From Bicyclus anynana (lineage: Eukaryota > Arthropoda > Insecta > Lepidoptera > Nymphalidae), in contig NC_069098.1 of assembly GCF_947172395.1 (NCBI RefSeq), forward strand, positions 1,791,001-1,855,000: a stretch of 64,000 nucleotides of DNA, given 5' to 3'. This document shows positions 31,374-43,017 of this stretch, one piece after another. The position numbers and the translations under genes are program-made. Numbering within the stretch: the first letter of the stretch is position 1; each line of letters opens with the position of its first letter. The notes below the pieces were generated by a model. It saw only the letters and a list, made by a program, of their open reading frames with translations, searched no databases and was not told the origin of the DNA.

Positions 31374-32067
31374 TGTCCTGCCGTCAGCGCTGCAGGCAAG
31401 TGGACTTACTGGATGGTGAGTGGCTAGCATTAGAGTTTAGGAAAGTGTAGCTAAAACGTAGCAACTTGCCTTTTCTCATCCCCCACCATGACATATAGTG
31501 TTATTCAGATATTTTATGGGCCGAAGAAGGCCATCACATATCACGGGCCATCGAGTTATGAGATTATAAATCACCCCACGTATTTATGCGCCCGAAAATA
31601 CGTGACTATCACTTTCCTCGGCGTATTGTCAGTACGCTTAAAGTGGTATAATTTATGGTAGAGATTATTTGTAATTTTTGTGAGCGATTCAATTAGAATT
31701 GAAGCGTAAACAGCTTCACTGTTTTTTTTTTGATTGTGTAAGTGCCGTAGGCTCCTTATGGGACCTCAGCGGCGTCACCAGGGTTTGGGCGCAGCAAAGC
31801 AGCAAAGCAAGGCGAGTGCAGAAACATCGCCTGATGGGGCCCGAAAGCTAAAGCAGAACTGTTGTAGATTGAGTGATAGTTAAATCGTGGTTTTGTAAAA
31901 GTTGAAAGACGGCCCCTGTTCCTAACATTAACTAGGTTGGACTTCGACTATGGCGTTTGGACCGTGGAGGCTTTAAGAGTTCAACCACCATAACCTCTTA
32001 GTCCATAGAAATTCCTCAACTCACGTTCATGAGGGCAGTGTTGAATTTTTCACCATATTAATATTAT
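31374..32067. other. Unique non-coding DNA
   Basis: 31510-31640 is balanced, non-repetitive sequence (AATCACCCCACGTATTTATG, CGCCCGAAAATACGTGACTA) with an ACGTA/TACGT pairing. AGCAAAGC is repeated at 31793-31811. No frame. Confidence 0.3.
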
Positions 32068-32212
32068 ATACCGGTAGGATGATAACTAGCCATGACCGAC
32101 GCCTGACACCAGACAAGACTTGAGCTTAAAATTATACAATCCTATTCTGACCCGAACAGGAATCGAACCCAGGATTCCAGCACCACCAACTGCACCATCA
32201 CTCACTTTACTC
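32068..32212 (-). mobile_element. Decayed SINE-A-like head
   Basis: + strand: CCGGTAGGATGATAACTAGC, CATGACCGACGCCTG and AGGAATCGAACCCAGGATTC (B box reversed). The layout follows the SINE-A head but with heavy divergence. Confidence 0.5.
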
Positions 32213-32277
32213 GTACTTGATCTTTAACATGTGCTTGTAAAGTGATCTTATTTGAAGTAAAATAATTAAATGATCAT

Positions 32278-32580
32278 CATCATTTTTATTATTATCAACC
32301 CATATTCGGCTCACTGCTAAGCACGAGTCTGCTTTTAGAATGGGCCTTAGTCCACCACGCTGGCCCAATGTGAATTGACAGACTTCACACACGTAGATAA
32401 TTAAGAAAATTCTCCGGTATGCAGGCTTCCTCACAATGTTTTTACTTCAACGTTTGAGACACGTGATATTTCATTTCTTAAAATGCACATAACTAAAAAG
32501 TTAGAAGTACATGCCCCGGACCGGATTCGAACCTGCGCCTTCAGAATCGAAGGTAGAGGTTATATATTCTTTATCACATC
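32278..32580 (-). mobile_element. SINE-B, near full length
   Basis: + strand: ATTATCAACCCATATTCGGC, CCAATGTGAATTGACAGACT, GAGACACGTGATATTTCATT and GCCCCGGACCGGATTCGAAC; the head is degraded. Confidence 0.87.
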
Positions 32581-34425
32581 TCTCAGTATGTTAATAATAA
32601 TCAATATTATAATAAATTTTATCAAGTACCTATATTTATTATACAAAATATTCCAGAGATAAACTCCAAAAACGCGGACGTGTTTATAGTTCCATATTCA
32701 AGTTAAACTTTTAAACTTTTAGCTTGTTAGAAGACTTTAAGCTTGTCTACAAACTATGGGTGCTATGCGTCCAGAAAAAGCTCATTTTCTCTTGTTTTAA
32801 AGTCATTATTGTGTCAGGAAACGTTTATCTCTGAAGGAAATTTCGTGCAAAGTTGATTAGGCTATAAAATTACGTTATTTTGAAAATATTTTCTTTTTAA
32901 ACTAAGGTGACTAAGACCCGGATGGGTTTAATTTTAGGTAAAGATTTTCCTTTTCATTATGTAATAAGACTTACTCATTGGTTCCTTGGGAAGCCAGTTA
33001 AGTTACAGATTATGAGGTCTAGGAACTAGGACAAGTCCCATGTCAGGAGAACAAATATAATATTCTCAATAATAGTGTTATAATAATAATATCACTACTG
33101 CAGGCTATTGAGAAGCACGTAAAAATAAATATATATATTATTTTTACGTGCCATAAATATATAAATAATAATCCATAAATCCTGTCTTTGATTTTAGCTG
33201 AAATTTTAGCTGAATTACTGATAAATCAAATTACATATGTTCTTCAATGTATTATGGATAATAATTACTACTGCAAATTGACTTATTGACATTTTGACGT
33301 TCATTTTATATTTTCCTCAGTCGCTATTTTCATTCTTTATATCTAATTTTTGAATTAAATATTTTTTCTTGTGAATAATTTTTAATTAATGTGTATAATA
33401 TAAGTACTATTGTAAAATATTGCTAAAAATTTGCACGCTGATTTACTCGGTAAATTGTGTTGGAAATCATACCATTATTGTAAGATCTATTTGTAACCCA
33501 CAATTTGGCAAATAAATTATTATTATTATTTCTTTTCAGTTGTGTTGGTTTTTCGTTCCATTAGAGTATGACTGTCACACTGGCAAGTTATCAAAACATC
33601 GTTACAGAAGATCGCTACTCACTAGAGCTACAAACTCCTTCAGTTCTAAAGTCCCTCTGAACCAAGGTCTTACAGGAATCGCCCATAAATCGACATTTCC
33701 CTCCTGCTGATTGACCTCGCTTCTGTCAAAGCTGTTGCGCTCATTTTTTTCGTAAGGGAAACAATCCACATGGACACTCGTGTAGTGCCGAACTCTTACC
33801 TGCTAAAACCCCTTCTACCTTCCAATCACCACCAACGTCGTGAGTCTTCTTTACCTCCCATTCTCACTGTTATTCTTCTCTTTGATCTTCATTATATATT
33901 CTAGAAAGTTCTCGCTTATTCCCTGGTAACGGTGTTGTGGTCTCAATAAAGAGGAGAGTCTCCTTGATAACAACTATAGATAAAAGGTATTTGTATATTT
34001 TTCTAAGAAGACGGGTTTATTTAATTAAAAGCGGTTGTAGCACCTTTGGATTACTTGGGGCTATAAAATCAGCGGATATAAATATTATGTATTATATTGT
34101 TGTGAAACATGGATCAAAGTGAAAGACCTACGTAAAATTAGGCCTCTAAGACGTGGAACTTTGAAGCAGAAACCAACTACACTACTTCAATACACATTGG
34201 CGGACTAATTGTTGTATGGTTGCAGATGTTAGTATGTTTATGTTGATACTCGTAGAATTTTCGCTGCCAATGAATTTTTTTTGAAAAAAAAAAAAACAGA
34301 ATGGATCATTGCGTGATCCAGTTAACTAGACAAACAAAGTAAACTATTTGCGTTTGCGATACTTAGTAGGTACTAACGTAAACGTTCTGTGGCAGGGAGT
34401 TAAACTTAACTAAATATTCTTGCTA
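32581..34425. other. Mostly unrecognised non-coding DNA
   Basis: Contains a perfect 14-bp hairpin, GCACGTAAAAATAA/TTATTTTTACGTGC, at 33115-33151 and a LINE-like 3' tail TTGTAACCCACAATTTGGCA with AAATAAATTATTATTATTAT near 33490-33535. No gene; the 61-codon frame at 33937 lacks features. Confidence 0.4.
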
Positions 34426-34513
34426 CACGTGCCCACGTGGGCATGATTTGTATAATTATTAGGATAAGTTAGCTAAAGTTCCTTATTGTATTCTTTCTCA
34501 ATAAAAAAAAAAT
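34426..34513 (+). mobile_element. LINE 3' end (same family as 20935-21195)
   Basis: CCCACGTGGGCATGATTTGT, AGTTAGCTAAAGTTCC and TATTCTTTCTCAATAAAAAA, ending in an A run. Confidence 0.65.
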
Positions 34514-34589
34514 TAAATAATAAATTGCTAGAACATCATTAAGACAATGGTGATTGGTGATATATTATAGATTTTTCCTTTTCTTTCAT

Positions 34590-34887
34590 TCTTTACAAGT
34601 TAGCCCTTGAATATAATGATGGTAAGTGACGATGCAATCTAAGATGGAAGCGGACTAACTTGTTAGGAGAAGGATGAAACCACACCTCTTTCGGTTTTTA
34701 CACGACATCGTACCAGAACGGTAATCGCTAGGCGGTATGTCTTTGCCGGTAGGGAGGTAACTAGCCACGGCCAAAACCTCCCACCAGCCAGACCTGAACC
34801 AATTAAGAAAACCTCAATTAGCGCTGCTGGGGATCGAACCCAGGACCTCCGTCTTGTAAATCTACCGCGCATACCACTGCGCCTCGC
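34590..34887 (-). mobile_element. SINE-A, near full length
   Basis: - strand: B box GGTTCGATCCC, TTGGTTCAGGTCTGGCTGGT, CGATTACCGTTCTGGTACGA and CGTGTAAAAACCGAAAGAGG. The first bases of the head are lost after GAGGCGCAGTGG. Confidence 0.9.
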
Positions 34888-35208
34888 TTAAAACCCGTTT
34901 CATCACAACTAAAAATAATATATCGAATCCGCTACCGCTTATAAATAGGGACACAAACCAGACAGACATCTCACTATTGATACTTAATGACAAACCATTT
35001 TAGGCGAAAACAATTTCGCTTGGAAACGGAGGAAAAATAGAATTTTTCTTCGCTATGGCCTCTTTTATTCTAGCAATTGTAAAAGTCAAAGATATATGTA
35101 CTTTTAACGTGATCTTAGATTTGTCTGAATCATTGGTCGAGTGGTTAGTCTATTTAATAGTTAGTGGCTTTGTACCATGGGATCATAAGTTTGAGTCCTG
35201 CGATGTAT
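34888..35208. other. Non-coding DNA with a possible decayed tRNA-like head
   Basis: 35133-35200 has TGGTCGAGTGGTTAG and, downstream, AAGTTTGAGTCC, weak A and B box matches. The rest is unrecognised. Confidence 0.3.
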
Positions 35209-35530
35209 AACAGCCGTGATAGCCCAATGGATATTATTCCGATTCTGAAGGGTGTAGGTTCGAATCTGCTCCAGGGCATACACCTTCAACTTTTCTTCAT
35301 TTTAAGAAATTAAATATCACGTGTCTCAAACGGTAAAGGAAAAACACCGTGCGGAAACCTGAGCTGAGACAACGTAAGAGAATTTTCTCAATCTCTGTGT
35401 GTGTGTGAAGTCTGCCAATCCGCATTGGGCCAGCGAGGTTGACTATTTGGCCTTACCCTTTTCATTCTGAGGAGAGTCGAGCTCAGCAGTGACCCGAATA
35501 TGTGTTGATAATGACGATGGTGATGATGAT
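35209..35530 (+). mobile_element. SINE-B, full length
   Basis: Head AGCCGTGATAGCCCAATGGA, B box GGTTCGAATCT, ATCACGTGTCTCAAACGGTA, CAATCCGCATTGGGCCAGCG, CGAATATGTGTTGATAATGA and a GATGATGATG tail. Confidence 0.93.
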
Positions 35531-35604
35531 GTATTCTAAAAGTGACCTTCAATGCAAGAGTGAATAGACATCTTCTTAGTAAGCGCGCTATTTTTTGTTG
35601 GGGA

Positions 35605-35828
35605 ACATTATATATTCTTGTCTTTTGTCTGTCCGTGTTTTTTTGTTATTCGGTCATCACGCTGAAACTACTGAATGAATTCAAATGAAACTTGGCACGG
35701 TTTAAGACCATAATACGGACAAGTATAAAGGATACTTTTAATTGCGAAAATAAAATGAAAAGGGGGTGAAATAGGACTTGAAAGTTTACATTGAATTCCA
35801 CTCGGACGAAGTCGCGGGCGTCCGCTAG
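35605..35828 (+). mobile_element. Helitron variant, 3' end intact
   Basis: It ends CTCGGACGAAGTCGCGGGCG, TCCGCTAG before T. The body (CATCACGCTGAAACTACTGA, ATGAAACTTGGCACGGTTTA, AAAAGGGGGTGAAATAGGAC) differs from types A and B. The 5' end near 35609 is uncertain. Confidence 0.6.
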
Positions 35829-37385
35829 TAATGAAAATAATTTACCGACCGTACAAAATAAATGCTTAAACGTTTTTCATAACATTTATTCCCACAAAAG
35901 ACCCATTTCACGCGCCTCACGGGTATTTACAATATACTTTGATAGAATTCCTTCATCAACTCGAACATCAATACTTACGCGAAATTTAATTTAGCGCGGA
36001 GTGACGACGGTGACAAAATATCGTTCTCAATAAGTCACATTTTTCTCCGCACTTCATGAGGGAAATTTAATATAATATTCCTTTCTATATTGTGATATTT
36101 TCGTAGCAAGAAAAGAGGTAACTGTGTATCTTATTTATATGAGTGATCTAATTGTTTGGCTGAGTAGAGAAGAGTTTGAAAGGAGCTAACTAAAGGTCGA
36201 TAAAGCGAGGGTAAATGGAAATGTTGTAGGGGAAAACCAAGACGAATGTTACTAGATCAAATCAATCAATTTTTCCCAATAGAAAAAAATATAAATGGGT
36301 GATTTATAAAAATAAATAGTATGAAAATAAGGAGGTAGACCGTTTTGGGCCCAACACGTTACCGAAAAAAATGACGACAAATACTTCATTTGAATAATTC
36401 ACAGTTGTAAATATTTTTCTTAAATATTGTGTGTTTTGCTAAAATTGAGTCTTTTATGATGTATTACTTGTCCATACATTAATTACGTAACTGTCAATCA
36501 AACTGAAATTAAATAAGCCCATTAAATAAGGACCCATCTTTTAGCTTTGTTGTAAACTACGACGAAATGAACGTTACTTTGCGCTCAGTGCCTTATTAGA
36601 TGTCTCTGCACTACCCCCTTCATTCCTCTGTATAAGTTCTTCAATATTAATATAGTTTGAATTTTAGGTGCGACATTCAGAGCTCTCTGTGTACACAAGC
36701 GGCGAAACCTTTGAAACGCGCCAACTAATTATGTACTGCACTTAAAGGTAACTGAGAAACGCCATCTTGGATTGTATTGGGGTTAAATTATTGCTTTAGA
36801 TTTTAATGAAGTCGCAATAAAATATACAAAAGAGACTTTTTAGGTCATGTACTTCAACAGAATGTAATCAAAATTATATGAATAAGTTTTTTATTATCCA
36901 TAAATAGTAGAGAGAGATTTTGTTTTAAAAACCACGATTTTTCCCAAATCGCGATTTTTACGTAACCACAACGGGAATCGAACCTACGGCCTTCAAGAAG
37001 AAGTCCCCACGCTATAGCTTTTCAAAGTAGCAAAAAAATTAGCCACAAGAACCATTTTGATCTCAAACACAACCTAGCATTAACCATAAAAACTGACAAT
37101 TTTTGGACAGCTGCTAGTCTTAACCTTTTTTTGGGAAATGATTATGGATGACCTACATGAATCTTTCTGCCACGGGAAGGCGTAGTTGCACTCTTACGGA
37201 TACCTTCTTGCCATGGGGAGGCAAGAAGAGTATGTCGGACTCCAACCTACCAACACCCCACAGTGTTCTGTCTCTTCGCTTGATGATTGGTCCACGGATT
37301 TTGATTTAAGCAAGCTATCACAACCCAATAAAACAAGTCCTAACTTATACCTTGTATTATTAGGCTGTCGAGGCTTATTTTAACT
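35829..37385. other. Mostly unique non-coding DNA
   Basis: 35980-36065 is balanced and non-repetitive (TTAGCGCGGAGTGACGACGG, ACTTCATGAGGGAAATTTAA). 36962-37010 resembles a reversed B box and tRNA-like head (GGGAATCGAACCTACGGCC). The 65-codon frame at 37186 is unsupported. Confidence 0.35.
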
Positions 37386-37831
37386 ACTTATACAGAGTAT
37401 TCGGGAGTATTTCCTATAACTCTTCAAAGAAAATTAATTAAAAATGTCTAAGGAACATGTGTTCTAAAATGAATATTTTGGGAGAGAAAAATATTTCTTT
37501 TGTAAATAGATCTTAAATTGTGTCCCATATATCGCATCCTTATATTATGACTTAGCCAGACTTATGCATTGATAAATATTATGAGGTAACTTACTGGTGA
37601 AGTGTGGAGTGCCAGTTGCAATATCTCGTCGACTACGCTTAAGTATTCAAAAATGCAAGGATAGACAAAGGCGTGTATTACATGGATAGTCAGAAATATT
37701 TGAATTACTTTGTATGAAAACATAAAGTTTTTTTTTTAATAAAAATTTAATTAGTTGTGCAGTTCGGCTCCTATACAACTTGTCAACACCTTGTAGTTAT
37801 GGGATATACTCCAAAACACCCTGTATACCCT
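37386..37831. mobile_element. TIR DNA element, non-autonomous, unclassified
   Basis: The left end TATACAGAGTATTCGGGAGT with ATTTCCTATAACTC mirrors the right end, whose complement reads TATACAGGGTGTTTTGGAGT and ATATCCCATAACTA. TATA flanks CAG/CTG on both sides. About 445 bp without a transposase frame. Confidence 0.65.
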
Positions 37832-38104
37832 TTTAGTATTAGGACCCAAAGCCTAGAAACTATGTCTTTAATATTGGAGCGATATCCTTTAAAGCCTATT
37901 CCCATGTCATCCCCGGGGAATATTGAGTGGATTAGCCGACATTATCTTGAGTGATACGCATAAATTACCTATGTGTATGGAGGCTTTGGCCTGAGTGGTT
38001 GGATGGCTGGATGACAGACAATGAATATATCAAACTGCTGGACTTAATCAAAGCAAAGGATTTTTGGAATTTTGTAACAAAATATTTAAGTGAAAACTTC
38101 ATTT
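37832..38104. other. Unrecognised non-coding DNA
   Basis: No repeat match; two 65- to 80-codon frames overlap here without recognisable features. Confidence 0.4.
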
Positions 38105-38400
38105 TTAACCAACTTCAAAAAAAGGAACTCGTCGGAATCTTCTTTTTTTTAGTTATGTTCACCGATTACTTGAATACGCCTGAACTGATTTGATTTTTTT
38201 TTGTTTGAAAGGGTTTTGGTCCCATTGTAGTCATGTTGGGATCCTGGAGGAATCGAGAGGGACGTTCGAATATTATATAGACAATTAGTACGTTTGTTAA
38301 TGTTTTCAATAAGCATTTTAAAGCACTACAATTTAAAGAAGGTCTGGTGTCCATCTGATGATGGAGCCCAAGTACAGACGAGGGAACTCCTCATCGATTT
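38105..38400 (-). mobile_element. Partial copy of the ACCGACTTC repeat family
   Basis: Its + strand (AACCAACTTCAAAAAAAGGA, GTTCACCGATTACTTG, GGTCCCATTGTAGTCATG, GATCCTGGAGGAATCGAGAG, GATGATGGAGCC) is the reverse complement of 49600-49880, in the same order. The element is therefore present in both orientations in this window. Confidence 0.65.
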
Positions 38401-38609
38401 TGCTGTTACCTTGTGTTTGATTTATTTGTATCGATGGGAACTTTACACTTAAATGAAATGTGATATTTTGACATGTACTGGACGCTATGTTAGATGTCAG
38501 AATTGTCTATGAAGGATAGAAAAACCTCATGCCCGCCGTGTTAAGACTAGCATTACAGTAACAACCGAATTCGCTAGCTTAGCACTATTACCTATTGTAA
38601 TAATTCGTA

Positions 38610-38745
38610 ATGTAAGGGGTGTGGATTTTCATCCTCCTCCTAACAATTTAGCCCGCTTGCATCTTAGATTGTATCATCACTTACCATCAGGTGAGATTGT
38701 AATCATTTACCATCAGGGAAAATTGTAAAGCATAAAAAAAACCTA
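38610..38745 (+). mobile_element. SINE-A 3' half
   Basis: AAGGGGTGTGGATTTTCATC, TCCTAACAATTTAGCCCGCT and CATCACTTACCATCAGGTGA, with the last portion duplicated (ATTTACCATCAGGG), then an A tail. Confidence 0.87.
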
Positions 38746-39376
38746 GTGTTCTCCAATGTGCAAAACCAAGATTCCAAAATGTAGGTTCTTATTGAGAATT
38801 TTTAAATGGAAGAATAATAAAAGGAACGAAAAAGAACCAATAATCCTATTTTTACAGTTAGACCTTAGACTCAATTTAGACTCAAAAATAGTACTAAACT
38901 TACTATCTCAGCACAATTTGAGTTAGGAGGGATCTCTAAACGTTTCTACGATCACCATATCAATATCTTTTGAGTTTAACCACCAATGTTTAATCACACA
39001 CAACCCTATATTTGCTTAGGACATCAAAGCTTGCCAAACATTTGTGTTAAGTTGCAAATATTTGCCTACTCTGTATATTTTAGATGTAACCTCTCTCCTC
39101 TTTGAACACGACATCAAAGCGAATGGAGATCTTCCTACACCAACTGGAAGGTATTTTAAAAGTAATTTTTATTGAATGCTTACGAGTTTTTGTATAATTT
39201 GCCTACTTCTCATAACATTTTATCAACGAATTCGCAAACTGTGGAGTAATTTGTGTGTAAGTGCTTATGTTTATGTGAAGATGATATTTTAAGTACGGAA
39301 TTCAGAAGTTGGTGGTTTTACACCCGTGGCTCGGAGAACAAATTAAGCCGTTGCCTTGTTATTACCATTAACTCTG
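38746..39376. other. Unrecognised non-coding DNA
   Basis: Nothing identified. Confidence 0.4.
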
Positions 39377-39551
39377 TAAACACGTTCGCTGCGGCACTGT
39401 TTTTTTGTGATTTCTTTTGGTGCGGTACGAGGTTTTTTGACCTCTTACTAAAACGTTGTATGGTGGGGTACGAGGTCCATGGACCTCGTAACTCTTGAAG
39501 TCACTAGATATTACGAGGTAAATTGACCTCGTACCGCAGCGAACGTGTTAA
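39377..39551. mobile_element. piggyBac-like non-autonomous element
   Basis: The left end CACGTTCGCTGCGGCAC (39381) and right end CCGCAGCGAACGTG (39534-39547) are inverted; TTAA follows the right end and TAAA precedes the left, close to the TTAA target of piggyBac-type elements. Inside are three 22-bp TACGAGGT...ACCTCGTA palindromes. Only 175 bp, no transposase; the overlapping 81-codon frame is not a gene. Confidence 0.6.
39426..39533. repeat. Three palindromes at exact 43-bp spacing
   Basis: Starts at 39426, 39469 and 39512. The central one (39469-39490) is a perfect 22-bp palindrome with half-site TACGAGGTCCA. The outer two share TACGAGGT and ACCTC(G/T)TA arms with different 6-base centres (TTTTTG, AAATTG). 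Confidence 0.88.
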
Positions 39552-39624
39552 GTAGTATCTGGTAGGAATTAGCCTGTAGGTTGTATTTTTCGTGCTCTCC
39601 GTTATTCATATTACTATTGAAATT

Positions 39625-40103
39625 TTCTTGACAAAAAACCGGAAAAGTGCAAGTCGGACTCCACCGAGGGTTCCGTACGTTGGATCATTATATTTTTAGT
39701 TATTAACAAATGTACAATTGAAATGTACAGTTTTTTGCGATCTTGTTTTTTGAGAGTTAATTACAAATGTAAAATTTTGAGATTTTTTCTCTTAATCGTT
39801 ATTTATAACGATGTTACTTTCCAAATGTCATAGTTATAGGTCAACGTACCCTATGGTTTTTGATTCTTTCGAGAGTTTCGTATATATGCGTTTTATGTTC
39901 AATAAACGGCCATGTCTATTTTTTTTACGTAAATTATGAAGTTTGATATTTTCGCTACTTCTTGGGATCTTAATATACGGCTTAAATTTCAACTTAATAC
40001 CTCCATACATTTCCGAAATAAACGGTCTTGACAGACAATCAGTCAACAAAGTGATCATAAAGGGGTTACGTTTTTCCTTTTGAGCTTCGGAACCCTAAAA
40101 AAC
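39625..40103. mobile_element. Element with GGTTCCG/CGGAACC inverted ends
   Basis: The left AAAAGTGCAAGTCGGACTCC and GAGGGTTCCGTA are balanced by the right-hand CTTCGGAACCCTAAAAA. The AAGTGCAAGTCGGACTC block is a widespread type of sequence in moth and butterfly DNA (from general familiarity). A 74-codon frame on the - strand inside has no recognised domain. Confidence 0.45.
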
Positions 40104-40478
40104 CCAATGAAGCAGTAATAAAATAATATTCTTAGTATGTGATCACAACGCGTAGGTATAGGTAACATTTTGTGAATGGCAAAAAACTACGCAAACTTAA
40201 CACCATTAAAAGTTCTGACTGAGCCCAAAAATAAATTACTACTAAACTTTTAATAACGTTTTGGATGCTGCAGTGACGTATCATACACATTCTTTAACTT
40301 TAACCTTATCCTCTTATCCGATAAAGTTAATTGGATTTTGGGATAACTTTTGGTACTAAGAATAGTTACTTCATAAGATTCTTTAGTTAATTGAACTTTT
40401 TAAATTGTCTTTGAATTATTTAGTTGAGATAGTCAGTTTGACCTTTTATTATTGTATTATTACTACCTTGTATTATTA
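40104..40478. other. Unrecognised non-coding DNA
   Basis: Nothing identified. Confidence 0.4.
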
Positions 40479-40849
40479 CTAGCGGACGCCCGCGACTTCG
40501 TCCGCGTGGAATTTAGTTTTTCACAAATCCATCGGGAACCATGGGTTTTTCCAGAATAAAAAGTAGTCTATGTGTTAATCCAGACTATAATCTGTCTCTA
40601 CTTCAAATTTCAGGTGATTCGTATCAGTAGCCGAGGCGTGAAAGAGTAACAAACATTCATACCATCAAAATCATCAGCAAATTTCGGGAAACCATAGACT
40701 TTTTCGGGACAAAGAGTAATCTATGTGTTAATTCAGAGTTAAATCTATTTCCATTCCAAATATCAGCCAAATCTGTTCAGTAGTTGCGGCGTTAAAGAGT
40801 AAGAAACATCCAAACATTTGTATGTTTCGTGTTTATAATATTAGTAGGA
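40479..40849 (-). mobile_element. Composite Helitron (type A) with duplicated body
   Basis: + strand starts CTAGCGGACGCCCGCGACTT and ends TTTATAATATTAGTAGGA before T. The body occurs twice: AACCATGGGTTTTTCCAGAA to GTAGCCGAGGCGTGAAAGAG (40536-40650), and again ACCATAGACTTTTTCGGGAC to GTAGTTGCGGCGTTAAAGAG (about 40690-40800). Confidence 0.78.
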
Positions 40850-41583
40850 TCTTCAAACTTCTCCAAGTATCTAAATGAATCTTGTTCAGCTTTAATTATT
40901 TTATTTGATTAATAACTCCGGTAAAACATTCTTTTTTGTCTTTCATTACAATTCAAAATTTTTATGAAAGACAAATGATAAATCCCCATAAACACTTATT
41001 TATAAATCAAGTTTCTGTAATTTCAGGTCTAACAATAATTTTCAAGTTATGCTTTTGAGAATATACTATTTGGATTTATCAAATGCTTACATTTCAAAAA
41101 TGGTGATTTGTAGAACTAAGATTTTTTTTCATTTAAATTTCTAGGCTTGATCTTCCTATACAAACATTAACGCGAACGAAATCGCGGGGAAAAGCATGTA
41201 AATAAATAAAATGACAGAGCAATTTCGCAATTTAAAGTATCCTAAAATGTACAGCAAAACTAACTAGCGGAGAGCTTTGGGAGGCGTGTGGTTGAGGGGC
41301 TGATTAGTTTGTTCCCTTCGGTTGCGTTTTAGAATTAAATACTACGGGTAGAAACTTTAATCCTGACAAATACTCGTAGGACTTTTGGTGATACATTTTG
41401 AAAAAATATAAACATTTTTTGTTCAATTAAAAAATACATTTGTAGTCATGGACTTAAAGTAATATGACTAATTACACTAACAGCCATATTTATAAACATG
41501 GTTTAAGATTTAAGTGACAATTTTATTCAAAATAAAGTGAACTATATACAGGACTGACTGTAAATCTAATTTAATTAAACTGA
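40850..41583. other. Unrecognised non-coding DNA
   Basis: Nothing identified. A short GGGAGGCGTGTGG stretch is near 41280. Confidence 0.4.
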
Positions 41584-41912
41584 AGCAACCGAAATAAAGA
41601 CTTTTCTAACAGAAGTGTTGTTTCTTTAATTGGTGTAAGCACTAACTTGCTAATGAATAAAAATTAAAGAAAACTAAAATATTCATACGTACATTATATT
41701 TTACTTATTACATTGGTCTCAATAATTGTAGATAGCGAAAGTGAGGAAATATCTGACGAAAAAAGTTTAGAAATTGACTTTTAATATCAAATGTTTTAAA
41801 GCTACATTTCGATGTTCCGCAAATTCCCCGAAGCGTTTAATTTCGTATTTAGATACGCAACCGAAATAAAGACTTTTCTACAGAAGTGTTATTTCTTTAT
41901 TCGGTGTAAGAT
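41584..41912. repeat. Pair of about 56-bp direct repeats
   Basis: AACCGAAATAAAGACTTTTC, then CAGAAGTGTT, TTTCTTTA and GGTGTAAG, at about 41587-41641 and 41861-41912, with about 220 bases of unrelated sequence between. Confidence 0.75.
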
Positions 41913-42842
41913 TTAATTTGCGACAGAATTGCTCCGTTCCCGGGTTATTCGAATTTCGTTCCAAGATCAAATATAATTTGCATAACGTGGAAAAGTAAAT
42001 CCGTCGGATAAACGAGTCGGCTTTGAACGTCTGTTGTAATTGTAATTGCTTGAGTAAAGATTAATCATATTCCAGTGGAATTCATTTTGCTTTGCGACTC
42101 ACTGTTTTAGTTTTTCCTAATTGGAAACATCTTCTTGCTTTCGCGCATATTTTTACATTTAACACGATTTGATGATAACCCAATAAAATACGTTAAGCCA
42201 GCCACACACGATGGAGTACACCGCCAAGTGTGCGTGTATGTCTCGGAGGATTAGATAGTAGCGGCATCTTACATTAATTAGAGTAACTAATTTGATAGCG
42301 ATATCTGTTAGAAACGTATCTGTCAGTTGTTTGTCTGTGGACATCTTTCAGTTGACTTGATGATCTCGGACAGAGTGCGCCTGGCTCTCAGGTTTATTCA
42401 GTTGAACACTTGTTTTCGAGACGGTTCGGTAGTGAGTCAGGGGTGAGTTAATAGAAGTAAGGCCATTGCATTGTTAATTAACTAGCCGGGAGCCAACACG
42501 AGCGGAGAATGGGGAGTATTAGTTAACTGTAAAAGACGTCTTCAACCCAACTGGAATCGGTTACAAGTCCGACATCCGCTGGTGGCTTACTCCTTGCCAT
42601 ACGATAGTTAATCCTGGTTTAAAACTGATAGTATCAGCGCTATACTTGATCATGTGTAATTAGATGGTAGACCTGTAGTTTTAAGTTAAATGATCGATTC
42701 GGTGATGATTGATAGTGTTACTTTGTGTATCTGCCCTCCTTCTCTCTAGCTAAAGCAAATTCAGCAAATTTCAAGGGAGAAGCACCTGACCCTCAATTGA
42801 CCAAATATAAAAACGTATTTCAAATAAAAATATTCTTCGAAC
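41913..42842. other. Unrecognised non-coding DNA
   Basis: Some GC-richer patches near 42480-42600. No gene; short frames only. Confidence 0.4.
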
Positions 42843-43010
42843 TCTTTCACCGCGGTTATTTGCCTCGACTGATGACAAAACGGCGGGCTCATTTTTTGCG
42901 CAAATGATCAGCCTGTTGAGCATTGCGGAAATACAGTCAGTATTCTTGTCACCATTCCACGTGGGTATGATCTATATAGTTATTTGGATAAGTTAGCTGA
43001 AGTTACCATT
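42843..43010 (+). mobile_element. LINE 3' end (same family as 20935-21195)
   Basis: TTATTTGCCTCGACTGATGA, CTCATTTTTTGCGCAAATGA, GCGGAAATACAGTCAGTATT and CACCATTCCACGTGGGTATG. The frame is broken by stops relative to the 20.9-kb copy. It abuts a SINE-B copy. Confidence 0.62.
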
Positions 43011-43017
43011 GTAACTA

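Noticed and set aside
39253..39498. 81-codon frame
   Set aside because: Much of it is the piggyBac-like element.
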